From Spirochaetales bacterium (GTDB taxonomy: Bacteria; Spirochaetota; Spirochaetia; DSM-27196; PWMO01), in the NCBI GenBank assembly GCA_007130025.1, contig SLTF01000273.1, forward strand, positions 1 through 10,144: a DNA stretch of 10,144 nucleotides, in the 5' to 3' direction. The position numbers and the translations under genes are program-made. The notes under the pieces are model-generated. The model had not been told where the DNA came from. It saw only the letters and a list, made by a program, of their open reading frames with translations, and did not search any database. Within the stretch, counting starts at the first letter, position 1; each line of letters begins with the position of its first letter. This document shows, piece by piece, positions 1-5,794 of the stretch.

Positions 1-812
1 CCCACCCGGGGAATATTCTGGTGCTCGACAATTCGGTGATCTGCTTTCTGGATTTTGGCATTGTTGGGCGAGTCCGACCGGGACAGCGACACCATCTCAC
101 CGAGGCCATTGTGGGAGCATTCCGCCGCGACGCAGCGCGGGTGACCGACGCAGTGCTCGGCCTTACCGGACGCAACCCCGCAACGGAAGGCGACACCCGC
201 GATCTGGAAAACGATATTTCCGATCTGATCGATGAGTACGTCGATGCCTCGCTCGGCGACGTGGACATCAACCGGTTCTTCCTGGAACTGATTTCCACAA
301 TCGTGAAGCACGACCTGTCGATACCCTCGAGTCTCATGCTCATGACCAAGGCGATGGTGTCCATTGAGGCCATCGGCGTCAATCTCGACCCCGAATTCAA
401 CTTCATGGATGCGCTCGGCCCGTTCACCCGCAAACTCTTCCTCCACCAGATTGCCCCGGGGAATCTCCTCGAGGAAGGATCCGAGCTGCTGCACGACTAC
501 GGACGGCTCTTCCGGGACCTGCCCATCGACGCGCGGGACGTGCTCAAGATGACCAAGGCGGGACGATTGCGCATTGGATTTCGCATCACCGGCCTGGAGC
601 CGCTGCGCCAGACGCTGGACGCCGTGAGTTACCGGTTGGTGCTGGGGTTTGTGCTCGCCGCGCTGCTGGTGAGCTCCTCGCTGATCATTCAGGCGAACGT
701 TCCGCCCTTGCTGGGCACGGTATCGATCATCGGACTCACCGGGTACGCCATCTCCGGCGTGTTGTCGCTGGGGCTGTTTGTATCGATGGCCATCCGATTC
801 TTCCGGCGCTGA
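1..812 (+). CDS. AarF/UbiB (ABC1) family atypical protein kinase, C-terminal part (5' end outside window)
   Basis: The frame is open from base 3 and begins with HPGNIL, the ABC1/UbiB metal-binding motif, followed about 10 residues later by FLDFGIVGRV, the DFG-like motif of these atypical kinases. The GTG at 21 is therefore internal, and the real start lies upstream of the window. About 269 residues are visible, ending at TGA 810-812. The last 60 residues hold two strongly hydrophobic segments (about bases 636-695 and 705-790) and end in a basic RFFRR tail, the usual two-helix membrane anchor of this family. Family members are membrane-associated ATPases/kinases that support isoprenoid-quinone synthesis or lipid homeostasis, with the true substrate usually unknown. 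The gene converges on the next gene with only 22 bp between stops, and I see no clear terminator there. The family call is secure; the specific role is not. Confidence 0.93.
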   Translation, partial: HPGNILVLDNSVICFLDFGIVGRVRPGQRHHLTEAIVGAFRRDAARVTDAVLGLTGRNPATEGDTRDLENDISDLIDEYVDASLGDVDINRFFLELISTIVKHDLSIPSSLMLMTKAMVSIEAIGVNLDPEFNFMDALGPFTRKLFLHQIAPGNLLEEGSELLHDYGRLFRDLPIDARDVLKMTKAGRLRIGFRITGLEPLRQTLDAVSYRLVLGFVLAALLVSSSLIIQANVPPLLGTVSIIGLTGYAISGVLSLGLFVSMAIRFFRR

Positions 813-834
813 CCCGGCGTCCGTCCGTAGACAG

Positions 835-2103
835 TCAGGTCTGGTGAAGCCGCACCAGCCGCTGGGCGACGAGGCGGGCCAAGAAAATCCCGTAGTGCGG
901 TTTTTCCTTGATGGTATTGATGAACTGCTCTTTGGACACGCGCAGCAGCCTGCCGTGCCCGATGGCGCGCACGGTGGCCGACCGCCGATTGTTCAGGAGA
1001 AACGACATCTCCCCAACAAAAATATCGGCCGGGCTGAGCGTTGAGACGCAGCGGCCCCGGACGATAACCTCATACTGGCCTGACACGATGTAGTAGAGAT
1101 GGCTGGACTTCTCGCCTTCGGTGAAGACGATGTCCCCATCGCGACAGAGCAGCTCGTCCTGGTCGGCAAAAAGCTCGGGGACCGCCTGGGCACCGCCGTC
1201 GTGGTGGCGTATCGAGAAACTCACCTCGTTGCCCTCGTCGTTGTAGACCAGGGGGCCGAGATAGTGGCTCGCCATGAAGATGCCGCGGCCGTGGCTTTCG
1301 GCTACGCCGTCCTTCCCCACGGGGGTCTGGTAGGACCGCCAGTCAAAACCCTCCCCCTCATCCCGGATGACAAACTCCGACTCCTGGGGACGGATCCGGT
1401 AACTGAGATACACCTTGCTCCGGTTGATCTCGGGATCCTCGTTCTTTCGCCGGATGAGCTCCATCGGGTCCTTCCCCGTCTCAAGCCACGCGGATTTCTC
1501 TTCGTAGGTGATGCGGCAGTTCCCGTGCTCGATGGCGTTGATCAACAACTCCATCAGCGCAACATGAAACCGTTCCTGCTCTTCCGCCCCGAGCAACCCC
1601 GCGTTAAAGAGGAAATTTGCAATCAGGTTGGAGTAGGTCGTGAGGTCAAACGGGTCATTATCGAGGACAAACCCTCCCGACAGGTTGAGGCCGAGCAGAA
1701 GATGGAGGTCGCGCTGATAGAGGATCGTGTCGTTGGTGCTGAGGATGCGCAGCAGACGCGGAATGTAGAAATCGAGCCGGTGATGCTCGATGATGGAGAT
1801 CACATTCAGCCGCATCAGTGCGGCAGGGATCGGGGCACACACCGATGCGTCGTACACCAGGATAATGCCCCCCGAGTGCAGCCAGGGGTCTTCGCGCATC
1901 GCCCGAAGCATCTCGGACGCGGGGATGACCGGATCGTTGATGGAGAGCAGCGAGAGCTGCGGGAGTTCGTAATTCAGATGCTGGATCGCCGCCGCGTGAG
2001 TGTCGAGAAAGGTCGCCTCGAAGTCGTCCGGATACGCTTCAACCGCCGCGGAGAGAATGGAGTTCAGGGTCTGATCGGTGCTGACAACTGCGATGCTCTT
2101 CAT
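835..2103 (-). CDS. Three-domain signalling protein: pseudo-receiver, RsbW/GHKL-type ATPase, cyclic-nucleotide-binding domain
   Basis: This is a 422-residue cytoplasmic regulator. Residues 1-125 look like a receiver fold (strand starts SIAVV, LSLLS, GIILVY), but the phospho-acceptor position is Ser54 and the usual lysine region reads IIEHH, so it is probably not phosphorylated. Residues about 150-300 form an HSP90-like ATPase. The N box is ELLINAIEHGN (185-195), the G1 box DEGEG (248-252) and the G2 box HGRGI (271-275). A charged insert of about 45 residues separates the N and G1 boxes. No phospho-acceptor His/DHp domain is visible, so it resembles RsbW-like anti-sigma kinases more than a sensor histidine kinase. 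Residues about 315-422 are a CAP-like cyclic-nucleotide domain whose binding cassette keeps Glu365 (VGEMSFLL) and Arg374 (RRSAT), so cAMP or cGMP binding is plausible. I chose the ATG at 2103 because an upstream in-frame TTG (2134-2136) overlaps a likely -10 box. The partner protein or sigma factor is not in the window. Confidence 0.88.
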   Translation of the reverse strand: MKSIAVVSTDQTLNSILSAAVEAYPDDFEATFLDTHAAAIQHLNYELPQLSLLSINDPVIPASEMLRAMREDPWLHSGGIILVYDASVCAPIPAALMRLNVISIIEHHRLDFYIPRLLRILSTNDTILYQRDLHLLLGLNLSGGFVLDNDPFDLTTYSNLIANFLFNAGLLGAEEQERFHVALMELLINAIEHGNCRITYEEKSAWLETGKDPMELIRRKNEDPEINRSKVYLSYRIRPQESEFVIRDEGEGFDWRSYQTPVGKDGVAESHGRGIFMASHYLGPLVYNDEGNEVSFSIRHHDGGAQAVPELFADQDELLCRDGDIVFTEGEKSSHLYYIVSGQYEVIVRGRCVSTLSPADIFVGEMSFLLNNRRSATVRAIGHGRLLRVSKEQFINTIKEKPHYGIFLARLVAQRLVRLHQT

Positions 2104-2135
2104 ACGATGAAGTGATATTCCTGCTCTTTTCCGCA

Positions 2136-2164
2136 ACTATACTGCAATTCTCGCGTTCCCGCCA
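2136..2164 (-). promoter_or_regulatory. Candidate sigma-70 promoter for the three-domain regulator
   Basis: On the minus strand the -10 box TATAGT (2136-2141) is 5/6 to consensus. The -35 region at 17-bp spacing is poor (TGGCGG, 2159-2164). Transcription would start near 2129, giving a leader of about 26 nt that includes AGGA near 2116-2119, upstream of the ATG at 2103. This placement is the main reason for rejecting the TTG start at 2136. Confidence 0.35.
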
Positions 2165-2200
2165 CCAAGCAAGACACTCGCCGCCGCCGACGCAGAACGG

Positions 2201-3082
2201 TCAGCCGTACCGAGCGATTGCGGCGCGAACGGAACCCGCATACCCACTGCCGAACAGGTTGAGATGATTCAGCACGTGGTACAGGTTGTAGAGGTCGACC
2301 CGGTCGCGGTATCCCGGCTGGAGCGGCGATACCTCACGATACGCCGCCAGAAACCTCGGAGAGAAGCCCCCGAAGAGCTCGGTCATGGCGAGATCCGCCT
2401 CCGGATGCCCGTACGAAACCGCGGGGTCAATCAACACCGCCTGACCATCCGGACCCACCAGATAGTTACCGCCCCAGAGATCCCCGTGCAGGAGCGACGG
2501 ATGGTCGGGCTCCACCAGCACGCGGTCCAGCCGCTCGATCACGCGGTGCACGCCGGCAACCATCGACGCATCGGCCGCACCAGTTCGCTCCGCGAGCGCG
2601 ATCTGATACCCAAGCCGATAGCGTCCAAAGAACTCAATCCAGCCGACGGTGGGACGGTTGATCTGCTCGGTCCGACCAATGTGGTTGTCATCCGAGAACC
2701 CGCAGCGATCCCAGCGGGACTCGCGATGAAGCGTCGCGAGGTCGCGGCCAAAGCGGTCCCAGAAGTCGCCGGCGCGTGATCCCGACTCAACGTGTTCGAG
2801 AAGGAGCCACTGTCTTGACGGGGACTCGTACAGGGCAACCGGGGCGACCACCGCGGGACCGGGCGAGGCAGCCAGCGCTCGGAGGCCCGCCGCCTCGGCA
2901 CGAAAAAGGCCGCGAATCGTTCCGTGGTTCTCTTTCAGAAAGAACCGCTCTCCGCCGTCCAGAGCAATACTCGAGGTTTGATTAATGGAGCCGCCGGAGA
3001 CCGGTCGACGACCGGTGATTCGTACCGCACGGCCCAGCGCTGCGGAGAGTGCGTCCCCGGGGTCGGCGTAGCCCTCAACCAT
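2201..3082 (-). CDS. Fructosamine/ketoamine kinase family protein (FN3K-like; probable ribulosamine/erythrulosamine 3-kinase)
   Basis: This 293-residue protein is full length for the family (about 290). It has an aminoglycoside-phosphotransferase-like kinase fold. Visible features are GGSINQT (30-36), the ATP-site lysine in FFLKEN (Lys50), the family segment GWIEFFGRYRL (147-157), the catalytic loop HGDLWGGN (199-206, Asp201), the metal-binding IDPA (Asp219) and the C-terminal NLYHVLNHLNLFG (266-278). Bacterial members phosphorylate C3 of ketoamines on glycated proteins, after which the adduct falls off spontaneously. Many of them prefer ribulosamines and erythrulosamines over fructosamines. 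The ATG at 3082 lies 11 bp after the phosphatase stop, and its ribosome binding site (GAGGG) overlaps that stop, so the pair is co-transcribed and probably translationally coupled. The frame stays open upstream to 3196, but that part lies inside the phosphatase gene and does not resemble the family. Confidence 0.93.
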   Translation of the reverse strand: MVEGYADPGDALSAALGRAVRITGRRPVSGGSINQTSSIALDGGERFFLKENHGTIRGLFRAEAAGLRALAASPGPAVVAPVALYESPSRQWLLLEHVESGSRAGDFWDRFGRDLATLHRESRWDRCGFSDDNHIGRTEQINRPTVGWIEFFGRYRLGYQIALAERTGAADASMVAGVHRVIERLDRVLVEPDHPSLLHGDLWGGNYLVGPDGQAVLIDPAVSYGHPEADLAMTELFGGFSPRFLAAYREVSPLQPGYRDRVDLYNLYHVLNHLNLFGSGYAGSVRAAIARYG

Positions 3083-3093
3083 CGGGAAAGCCC

Positions 3094-3582
3094 TCAACCC
3101 TTGGTGGTGTCGCGCTCCAGATGATCCAGCAGCGCACGGCAGGTTCGCTCGACAATCGTGAAGACGGTCTCGAAACCGTCGATTCCCCCGTACCACGGGT
3201 CGGGTACATCAAGCTGGCCGTGGGCGCCCGGGTCAAACGAACGAAACATCACGATACGCCCTCGCTGTTCGGGGGTTTGGGCGTTCCGTTGGAGGATGTC
3301 GTAATTGCTTCGGTCCATCGCCAGGATGATGTCGTTGTGGTCGAGGTCGTCTCGGCCAATGGTCCGGGCACGGTGCGAGACCACCACGTCGTGACCTGCA
3401 GCAACCTGGCGCATGCGGGGATCGGCGTTTTCGCCCTGATGGTACGCCGAGACGCCCGTGGAATCAACGCGGTATCGACCGGTGAGGTTGCGCCTGGTGA
3501 GCAGGTGGTTGAATACCGCCTCCGCAAGCGGACTGCGACAGATGTTCCCCTGACAGACAAACATGATGCGGGTACGTGACAT
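3094..3582 (-). CDS. Low-molecular-weight protein tyrosine phosphatase family
   Basis: This is a 162-residue cytoplasmic phosphatase. The P-loop is VCQGNICRSP, with nucleophile Cys10 and Arg16 in the CX5R spacing, and the general-acid loop is DPWYGG with Asp128. STG (41-43) and LAMD (87-90) are also family-typical, and length and motif order match the family. Relatives dephosphorylate phosphotyrosine or, in some cases, small or protein-bound sugar phosphates. Human LMW-PTP-A has been identified as a protein-ribulosamine-5-phosphatase, which matters here because the next gene is a ketoamine kinase. The start at 3582 gives the normal short lead before the first strand. The next Met (3564) would remove that strand, and an upstream candidate at 3618 precedes the likely promoter. 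No Shine-Dalgarno is seen before the ATG, and the -10 box places the transcript start at about the ATG itself. It is the first gene of a two-gene operon. Confidence 0.94.
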   Translation of the reverse strand: MSRTRIMFVCQGNICRSPLAEAVFNHLLTRRNLTGRYRVDSTGVSAYHQGENADPRMRQVAAGHDVVVSHRARTIGRDDLDHNDIILAMDRSNYDILQRNAQTPEQRGRIVMFRSFDPGAHGQLDVPDPWYGGIDGFETVFTIVERTCRALLDHLERDTTKG

Positions 3583-3589
3583 ACCGGAT

Positions 3590-3618
3590 ACTATACCCAA
3601 AGCGCTTCCCCTGTTCAA
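3590..3618 (-). promoter_or_regulatory. Promoter of the phosphatase-ketoamine kinase operon
   Basis: On the minus strand TTGAAC (3613-3618) and TATAGT (3590-3595) are separated by exactly 17 bp. The start codon begins 7 bp after the -10 box, so the transcript probably begins at or next to the ATG at 3582. This is the best-formed minus-strand promoter in the window. Confidence 0.55.
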
Positions 3619-3634
3619 ACCAATTCGGGGTGGC

Positions 3635-3640
3635 TATAGT
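3635..3640 (+). promoter_or_regulatory. Candidate -10 box facing the small ORF at 3649
   Basis: TATAGT sits 8 bp before the ATG at 3649, with a weak TGTTCA (3612-3617) 17 bp upstream. It faces away from the phosphatase promoter and overlaps that promoter's -35 side. It supports divergent transcription but is weak on its own. Confidence 0.28.
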
Positions 3641-3648
3641 ACCGTCTC

Positions 3649-3837
3649 ATGGAACGTCACAAGCGGTTTTTTTTGCTGAGCTTTGTTCTGCTGGCAATCG
3701 CAGTCATTTTTCTGTTAGGGTACGTCATTGTCTACTACCGCGCCCACGGTTCTCTGGGCGGATCCACAATCCAGCCCTGGCTGGGTCGGTCGGAATCAAT
3801 CACCAGCGTGGTCGCGATCTCGGGAATCTCAACGTAG
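3649..3837 (+). CDS. Possible small single-pass membrane protein (62 residues), unknown function
   Basis: I do not recognise this ORF. The N terminus is MERHKRFF, and residues 7-30 form one long hydrophobic segment ending in VYYR, as expected for an N-terminal signal anchor or transmembrane helix with positive residues on both flanks. The remaining 32 residues are polar and unremarkable. In favour of a real gene: the coherent membrane segment lies in DNA with no other gene, is less GC-rich than its surroundings, and has a -10 box just upstream. Against it: there is no Shine-Dalgarno, and the last 103 bp run antisense through the 3' end of the exported-protein gene (3735-4187), where reading frames can arise as shadows. 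It may be a leaderless gene, the remnant of a longer one, or chance. Confidence 0.33.
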   Translation: MERHKRFFLLSFVLLAIAVIFLLGYVIVYYRAHGSLGGSTIQPWLGRSESITSVVAISGIST

Positions 3838-4187
3838 AGGAGCCCCCGGCTGTGCCGCAGCCGCATTTCCATCACCTCGGCTCGCTCGATTGATGCGGGC
3901 AGCGTAACCAGATGGTTGAACGCTTCCGACAGATCAACGATGGTTGGCTCTGCGTTCCCGGCTTCAAAAACCAGAAAGAACTGCCCGTACAGGCCCGAGC
4001 GCTCAGCCTCAAAAAGAACCTCTCCGTCCCGTTCCCCATCCCGAAAGCGGTAGACGGGGCCGGTTCGTTCAACCTGAACCACCTGAGCGAGCATCCCGGC
4101 GTCAAGCACCTCTACGGTAAACCAGGGTACCGAGGGGGCGATCAGGTGAACCGAGAGTATCAGTGCCGAAATCAGTTGTGTGGCCAT
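3735..4187 (-). CDS. Small exported protein of unknown function
   Basis: This is a 150-residue protein that I do not recognise. Residues 1-23 (MATQLISALILSVHLIAPSV and onward) are hydrophobic and look like a signal peptide or N-terminal anchor, although the charged start is weak and no lipobox cysteine is present. The remainder is rich in predicted beta strands (for example YGQFFLVFEA and LLYVEIPEIATTLVI) without cysteines, which suggests a compact periplasmic or surface domain. The ATG at 4187 is preceded 8 nt upstream by GGGGAG, a good ribosome binding site. The frame is open to 4325, but that extension overlaps cheY and lacks such a site. The gene follows cheY by 74 bp, with a likely terminator in the gap, so it may be transcribed only by read-through or from its own promoter. 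The sequence shows no function. Confidence 0.72.
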   Translation of the reverse strand: MATQLISALILSVHLIAPSVPWFTVEVLDAGMLAQVVQVERTGPVYRFRDGERDGEVLFEAERSGLYGQFFLVFEAGNAEPTIVDLSEAFNHLVTLPASIERAEVMEMRLRHSRGLLYVEIPEIATTLVIDSDRPSQGWIVDPPREPWAR

Positions 4188-4213
4188 CTTCGTGTCTCCC
4201 CTGTCAGTATCGG

Positions 4214-4237
4214 CAGAAAATGCGCCGGCAGCGGCAC
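4214..4237 (-). terminator. Probable intrinsic terminator after cheY
   Basis: Read on the minus strand, GTGCCG (4232-4237) pairs with CGGCGC (4222-4227), with one G-U pair and a CTGC loop, and is followed directly by ATTTTCTG. This is a short GC-rich hairpin with a modest U-tract. It lies 25 bp past the cheY stop and ahead of the next gene's ribosome binding site, so it would end or attenuate the cheY transcript. Confidence 0.45.
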
Positions 4238-4261
4238 GGAACCACGAGAGCGGCCCGGGGC

Positions 4262-4627
4262 TTATCCGATGAGCTTTTTTACGACCTGAAGCAGCTTCTC
4301 CGCATTGAACGGCTTTACGATCCAACCGGTGGCTCCCGCCGCCTTTCCTTCGTCCATCTTCGAAGACTGTGATTCCGTAGTCAGCACAACCACGGGAACA
4401 AACTGATACGCGGGATTCTTGCGCACGTTGGCGGTTAACGTGATACCGTCCATATTGGGCATGTTGACGTCGGTGATAATCAGATCAAACGTTGCACCGT
4501 CGAGCTTGCCGAGCGCATCGACTCCGTCCTCGGCCTGCACCACACCGTATCCCGCTTGATCGAGCACGAACGCAACGCTTTGTCGAATTGCGGAAGAATC
4601 ATCTACCACGAGCACAGTTTTTGCCAT
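4262..4627 (-). CDS. CheY-type stand-alone response regulator
   Basis: This is a 121-residue single receiver domain with no output domain. All receiver residues are present: acidic pair Asp9/Asp10, phospho-acceptor Asp53 (in LIITDVNMPNMDG), Thr83/Thr84 and Lys105 (in GWIVKPF). The segments LTTESQ and GKAAGATGWIVKPF are typical of chemotaxis-cluster CheY proteins, which are phosphorylated by CheA and bind the flagellar motor switch. A role in another phosphorelay is also possible because no other che gene is in the window. The ATG at 4627 has AGAGGA 5 nt upstream. The in-frame ATG at 4657 precedes the likely -10 box and is rejected. The gene has its own promoter and a probable terminator, so it is likely an independent transcript. 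Confidence 0.94.
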   Translation of the reverse strand: MAKTVLVVDDSSAIRQSVAFVLDQAGYGVVQAEDGVDALGKLDGATFDLIITDVNMPNMDGITLTANVRKNPAYQFVPVVVLTTESQSSKMDEGKAAGATGWIVKPFNAEKLLQVVKKLIG

Positions 4628-4645
4628 CGGTTTCCTCTCGTTGGT

Positions 4646-4674
4646 AGTATAGAGCAATCACCGGTTTGGCGCAA
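4646..4674 (-). promoter_or_regulatory. Candidate cheY promoter
   Basis: On the minus strand TATACT (4646-4651, 5/6 to consensus) has TTGCGC (4669-4674) 17 bp upstream. Transcription would begin near 4639, just ahead of the AGAGGA ribosome binding site and the ATG at 4627. The -35 box matches only in TTG, so regulation or an alternative sigma factor is possible. Confidence 0.42.
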
Positions 4675-4683
4675 GGTAAAGCA

Positions 4684-4729
4684 CCTCCATTTTATTTAAA
4701 GTCACCGATGACGGTCGGACAAGTGGAGG
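4684..4729. repeat. Inverted repeat in the gap between the sugar-binding protein gene and cheY
   Basis: CCTCCA (4684-4689) and TGGAGG (4724-4729) form a 6-bp inverted repeat around a smaller stem, ACCG-ATGA-CGGT (4704-4715). It lies 3' of the sugar-binding protein gene and upstream of the cheY promoter. It could be a weak transcription end for the former or a protein site for the latter. No clear T-tract follows, so neither role is firm. Confidence 0.2.
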
Positions 4730-4757
4730 CTCCGCGACGGCACGCGACGAACAGTGG

Positions 4758-5750
4758 TCAGGAGCGCGAAGGTGAGAGCCCCAGGAGGACCCGAATCTCA
4801 GGATGGTCGATGTTGGTGCGATCAACGTATACGGCTCCAGTATCGATACGGCGGGGAATAGCCCGGCCTCCGAGGTGATCGTGAAGCGCCCGAATTCCCA
4901 GATATCCCATGTTGAAGGGATTCTGCACAACAAATCCGTCGATCAGCTCTGCCCGTAGCAGTTGAATCTGCTGCGCGGACGCATCGAACCCAACCAATGC
5001 TACGCGATCGACCGCTCCGGCTTCCTGCAGCCCAAGTGCCGCTCCTACCGTCGACCCCTCATTCGCGGAGAATACTCCGACCAGATCGGGATGACGGCGC
5101 ACCATCTCAACGGCAAGCTCGGCCGATCGGTCGTGAAACCCACCTCCGTACACCGGCTCCAATACCGTGATTCGCGGATACGCCGAACGCATCCGTTCGA
5201 GAAACCCGTCGCGCCGATCAACACCCGAGAGCGACGTGGAGTCGTGGACGATCACGCCGACGGTACCCTCTGCACCAATGAGCCGCGCCAGTCGATCAGC
5301 GGCGAGTACCCCGGCCGCCCGGTTATCGGTCGCAACCACCGTAACCGGCAGGTCCGAATTGACCCCCGAGTCAAAGGTGGCAACCGGTATCCCCTGCGCC
5401 ACCGCCTCTTCAACCAGCGGAACCATGGCCTCCGCGTCCAGGGCGGCAAGCAGTATTGCGGATGAGCGCCGGATGATGGCGTTGCGCATCATGGTCATCT
5501 GCACGTCAACCATTGTCTCGGTTGCCGGCCCTTCGAAGGTGACGCGGATGCCCAGCTCCTCCGCCGCCTCCATGGTCCCACGACGAACGGTCTGCCAGAA
5601 CTCGTGTTGAAAGCCCTTACTGATAACCGAGATGAAGAGGTCTTCTTCACCGAGCGGCCGGTCCGCGGAGACCTCCCGGCGACCAACCGCGAATAGACTC
5701 ACCGAGAACACAAGAATCAGAATCAGGAAGGCAGCGCGTGTCTTGTACAT
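4758..5750 (-). CDS. Periplasmic sugar-binding protein, RbsB-like (ABC-type, Peripla_BP_4 family)
   Basis: This is a 330-residue exported protein. Residues 1-21 (MYKTRAAFLILILVFSVSLF) form a signal peptide with no lipobox cysteine. The mature part has the two-lobed ribose-binding-protein fold: VISKGFQHEFWQTVRRG (42-58), a DSG hinge segment, ATDNRAAG, VFSANEGSTVGAALGL and VGFDASAQQIQLL, all characteristic of the family. It should bind a sugar or sugar-like ligand and deliver it to an ABC permease or a chemoreceptor. No permease or ATPase gene lies beside it, so it is an orphan here. The start at 5750 follows GAGGGGAA. An in-frame ATG at 5768 is rejected because it lies inside a good -10 box. 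It is divergent from the sugar kinase, which hints at a shared substrate, but the ligand cannot be named from sequence. Confidence 0.92.
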   Translation of the reverse strand: MYKTRAAFLILILVFSVSLFAVGRREVSADRPLGEEDLFISVISKGFQHEFWQTVRRGTMEAAEELGIRVTFEGPATETMVDVQMTMMRNAIIRRSSAILLAALDAEAMVPLVEEAVAQGIPVATFDSGVNSDLPVTVVATDNRAAGVLAADRLARLIGAEGTVGVIVHDSTSLSGVDRRDGFLERMRSAYPRITVLEPVYGGGFHDRSAELAVEMVRRHPDLVGVFSANEGSTVGAALGLQEAGAVDRVALVGFDASAQQIQLLRAELIDGFVVQNPFNMGYLGIRALHDHLGGRAIPRRIDTGAVYVDRTNIDHPEIRVLLGLSPSRS

Positions 5751-5766
5751 TTCCCCTCGATTTTCC

Positions 5767-5794
5767 ATTATACCATAACCGAAGGAGGCGTGAA
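5767..5794 (-). promoter_or_regulatory. Extended -10 promoter for the sugar-binding protein gene
   Basis: On the minus strand TATAAT (5767-5772) is a perfect -10 box with an upstream TGG (TG-N extension). TTCACG (5789-5794) is a 4/6 -35 box at 16 bp. The -35 side abuts the start codon of the divergent sugar kinase, so the two genes share a 44-bp control region and may compete or be co-regulated. Confidence 0.5.
5782..5788 (+). promoter_or_regulatory. Ribosome binding site that fixes a GTG start for the sugar kinase
   Basis: AAGGAGG lies 6 nt before GTG 5795-5797. This near-perfect site decides the start against the ATG at 5738, which would add 19 residues and overlap the divergent gene. Confidence 0.85.

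Noticed and set aside
812..835. Terminator between the converging UbiB-family and regulator genes
   Set aside because: Only 22 bp separate the stop codons, and I could find no GC-rich stem followed by a T-tract on either strand.
1099..2115. 338-residue plus-strand open frame
   Set aside because: It is fully antisense to the three-domain regulator, whose motifs are clear. The translation has no recognisable domain, and long shadows are expected at this GC content.
2264..2779. 171-residue plus-strand open frame
   Set aside because: It is a shadow of the ketoamine kinase gene and shows no domain.
3655..3735. T-rich stretch after 3660 as a terminator
   Set aside because: The eight-T run is not preceded by a hairpin, and it falls in codons of a coherent hydrophobic segment.
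4658..4933. 91-residue minus-strand open frame between the sugar-binding protein gene and cheY
   Set aside because: It overlaps the end of the sugar-binding protein gene out of frame and crosses the inverted repeat. It has no recognisable features.
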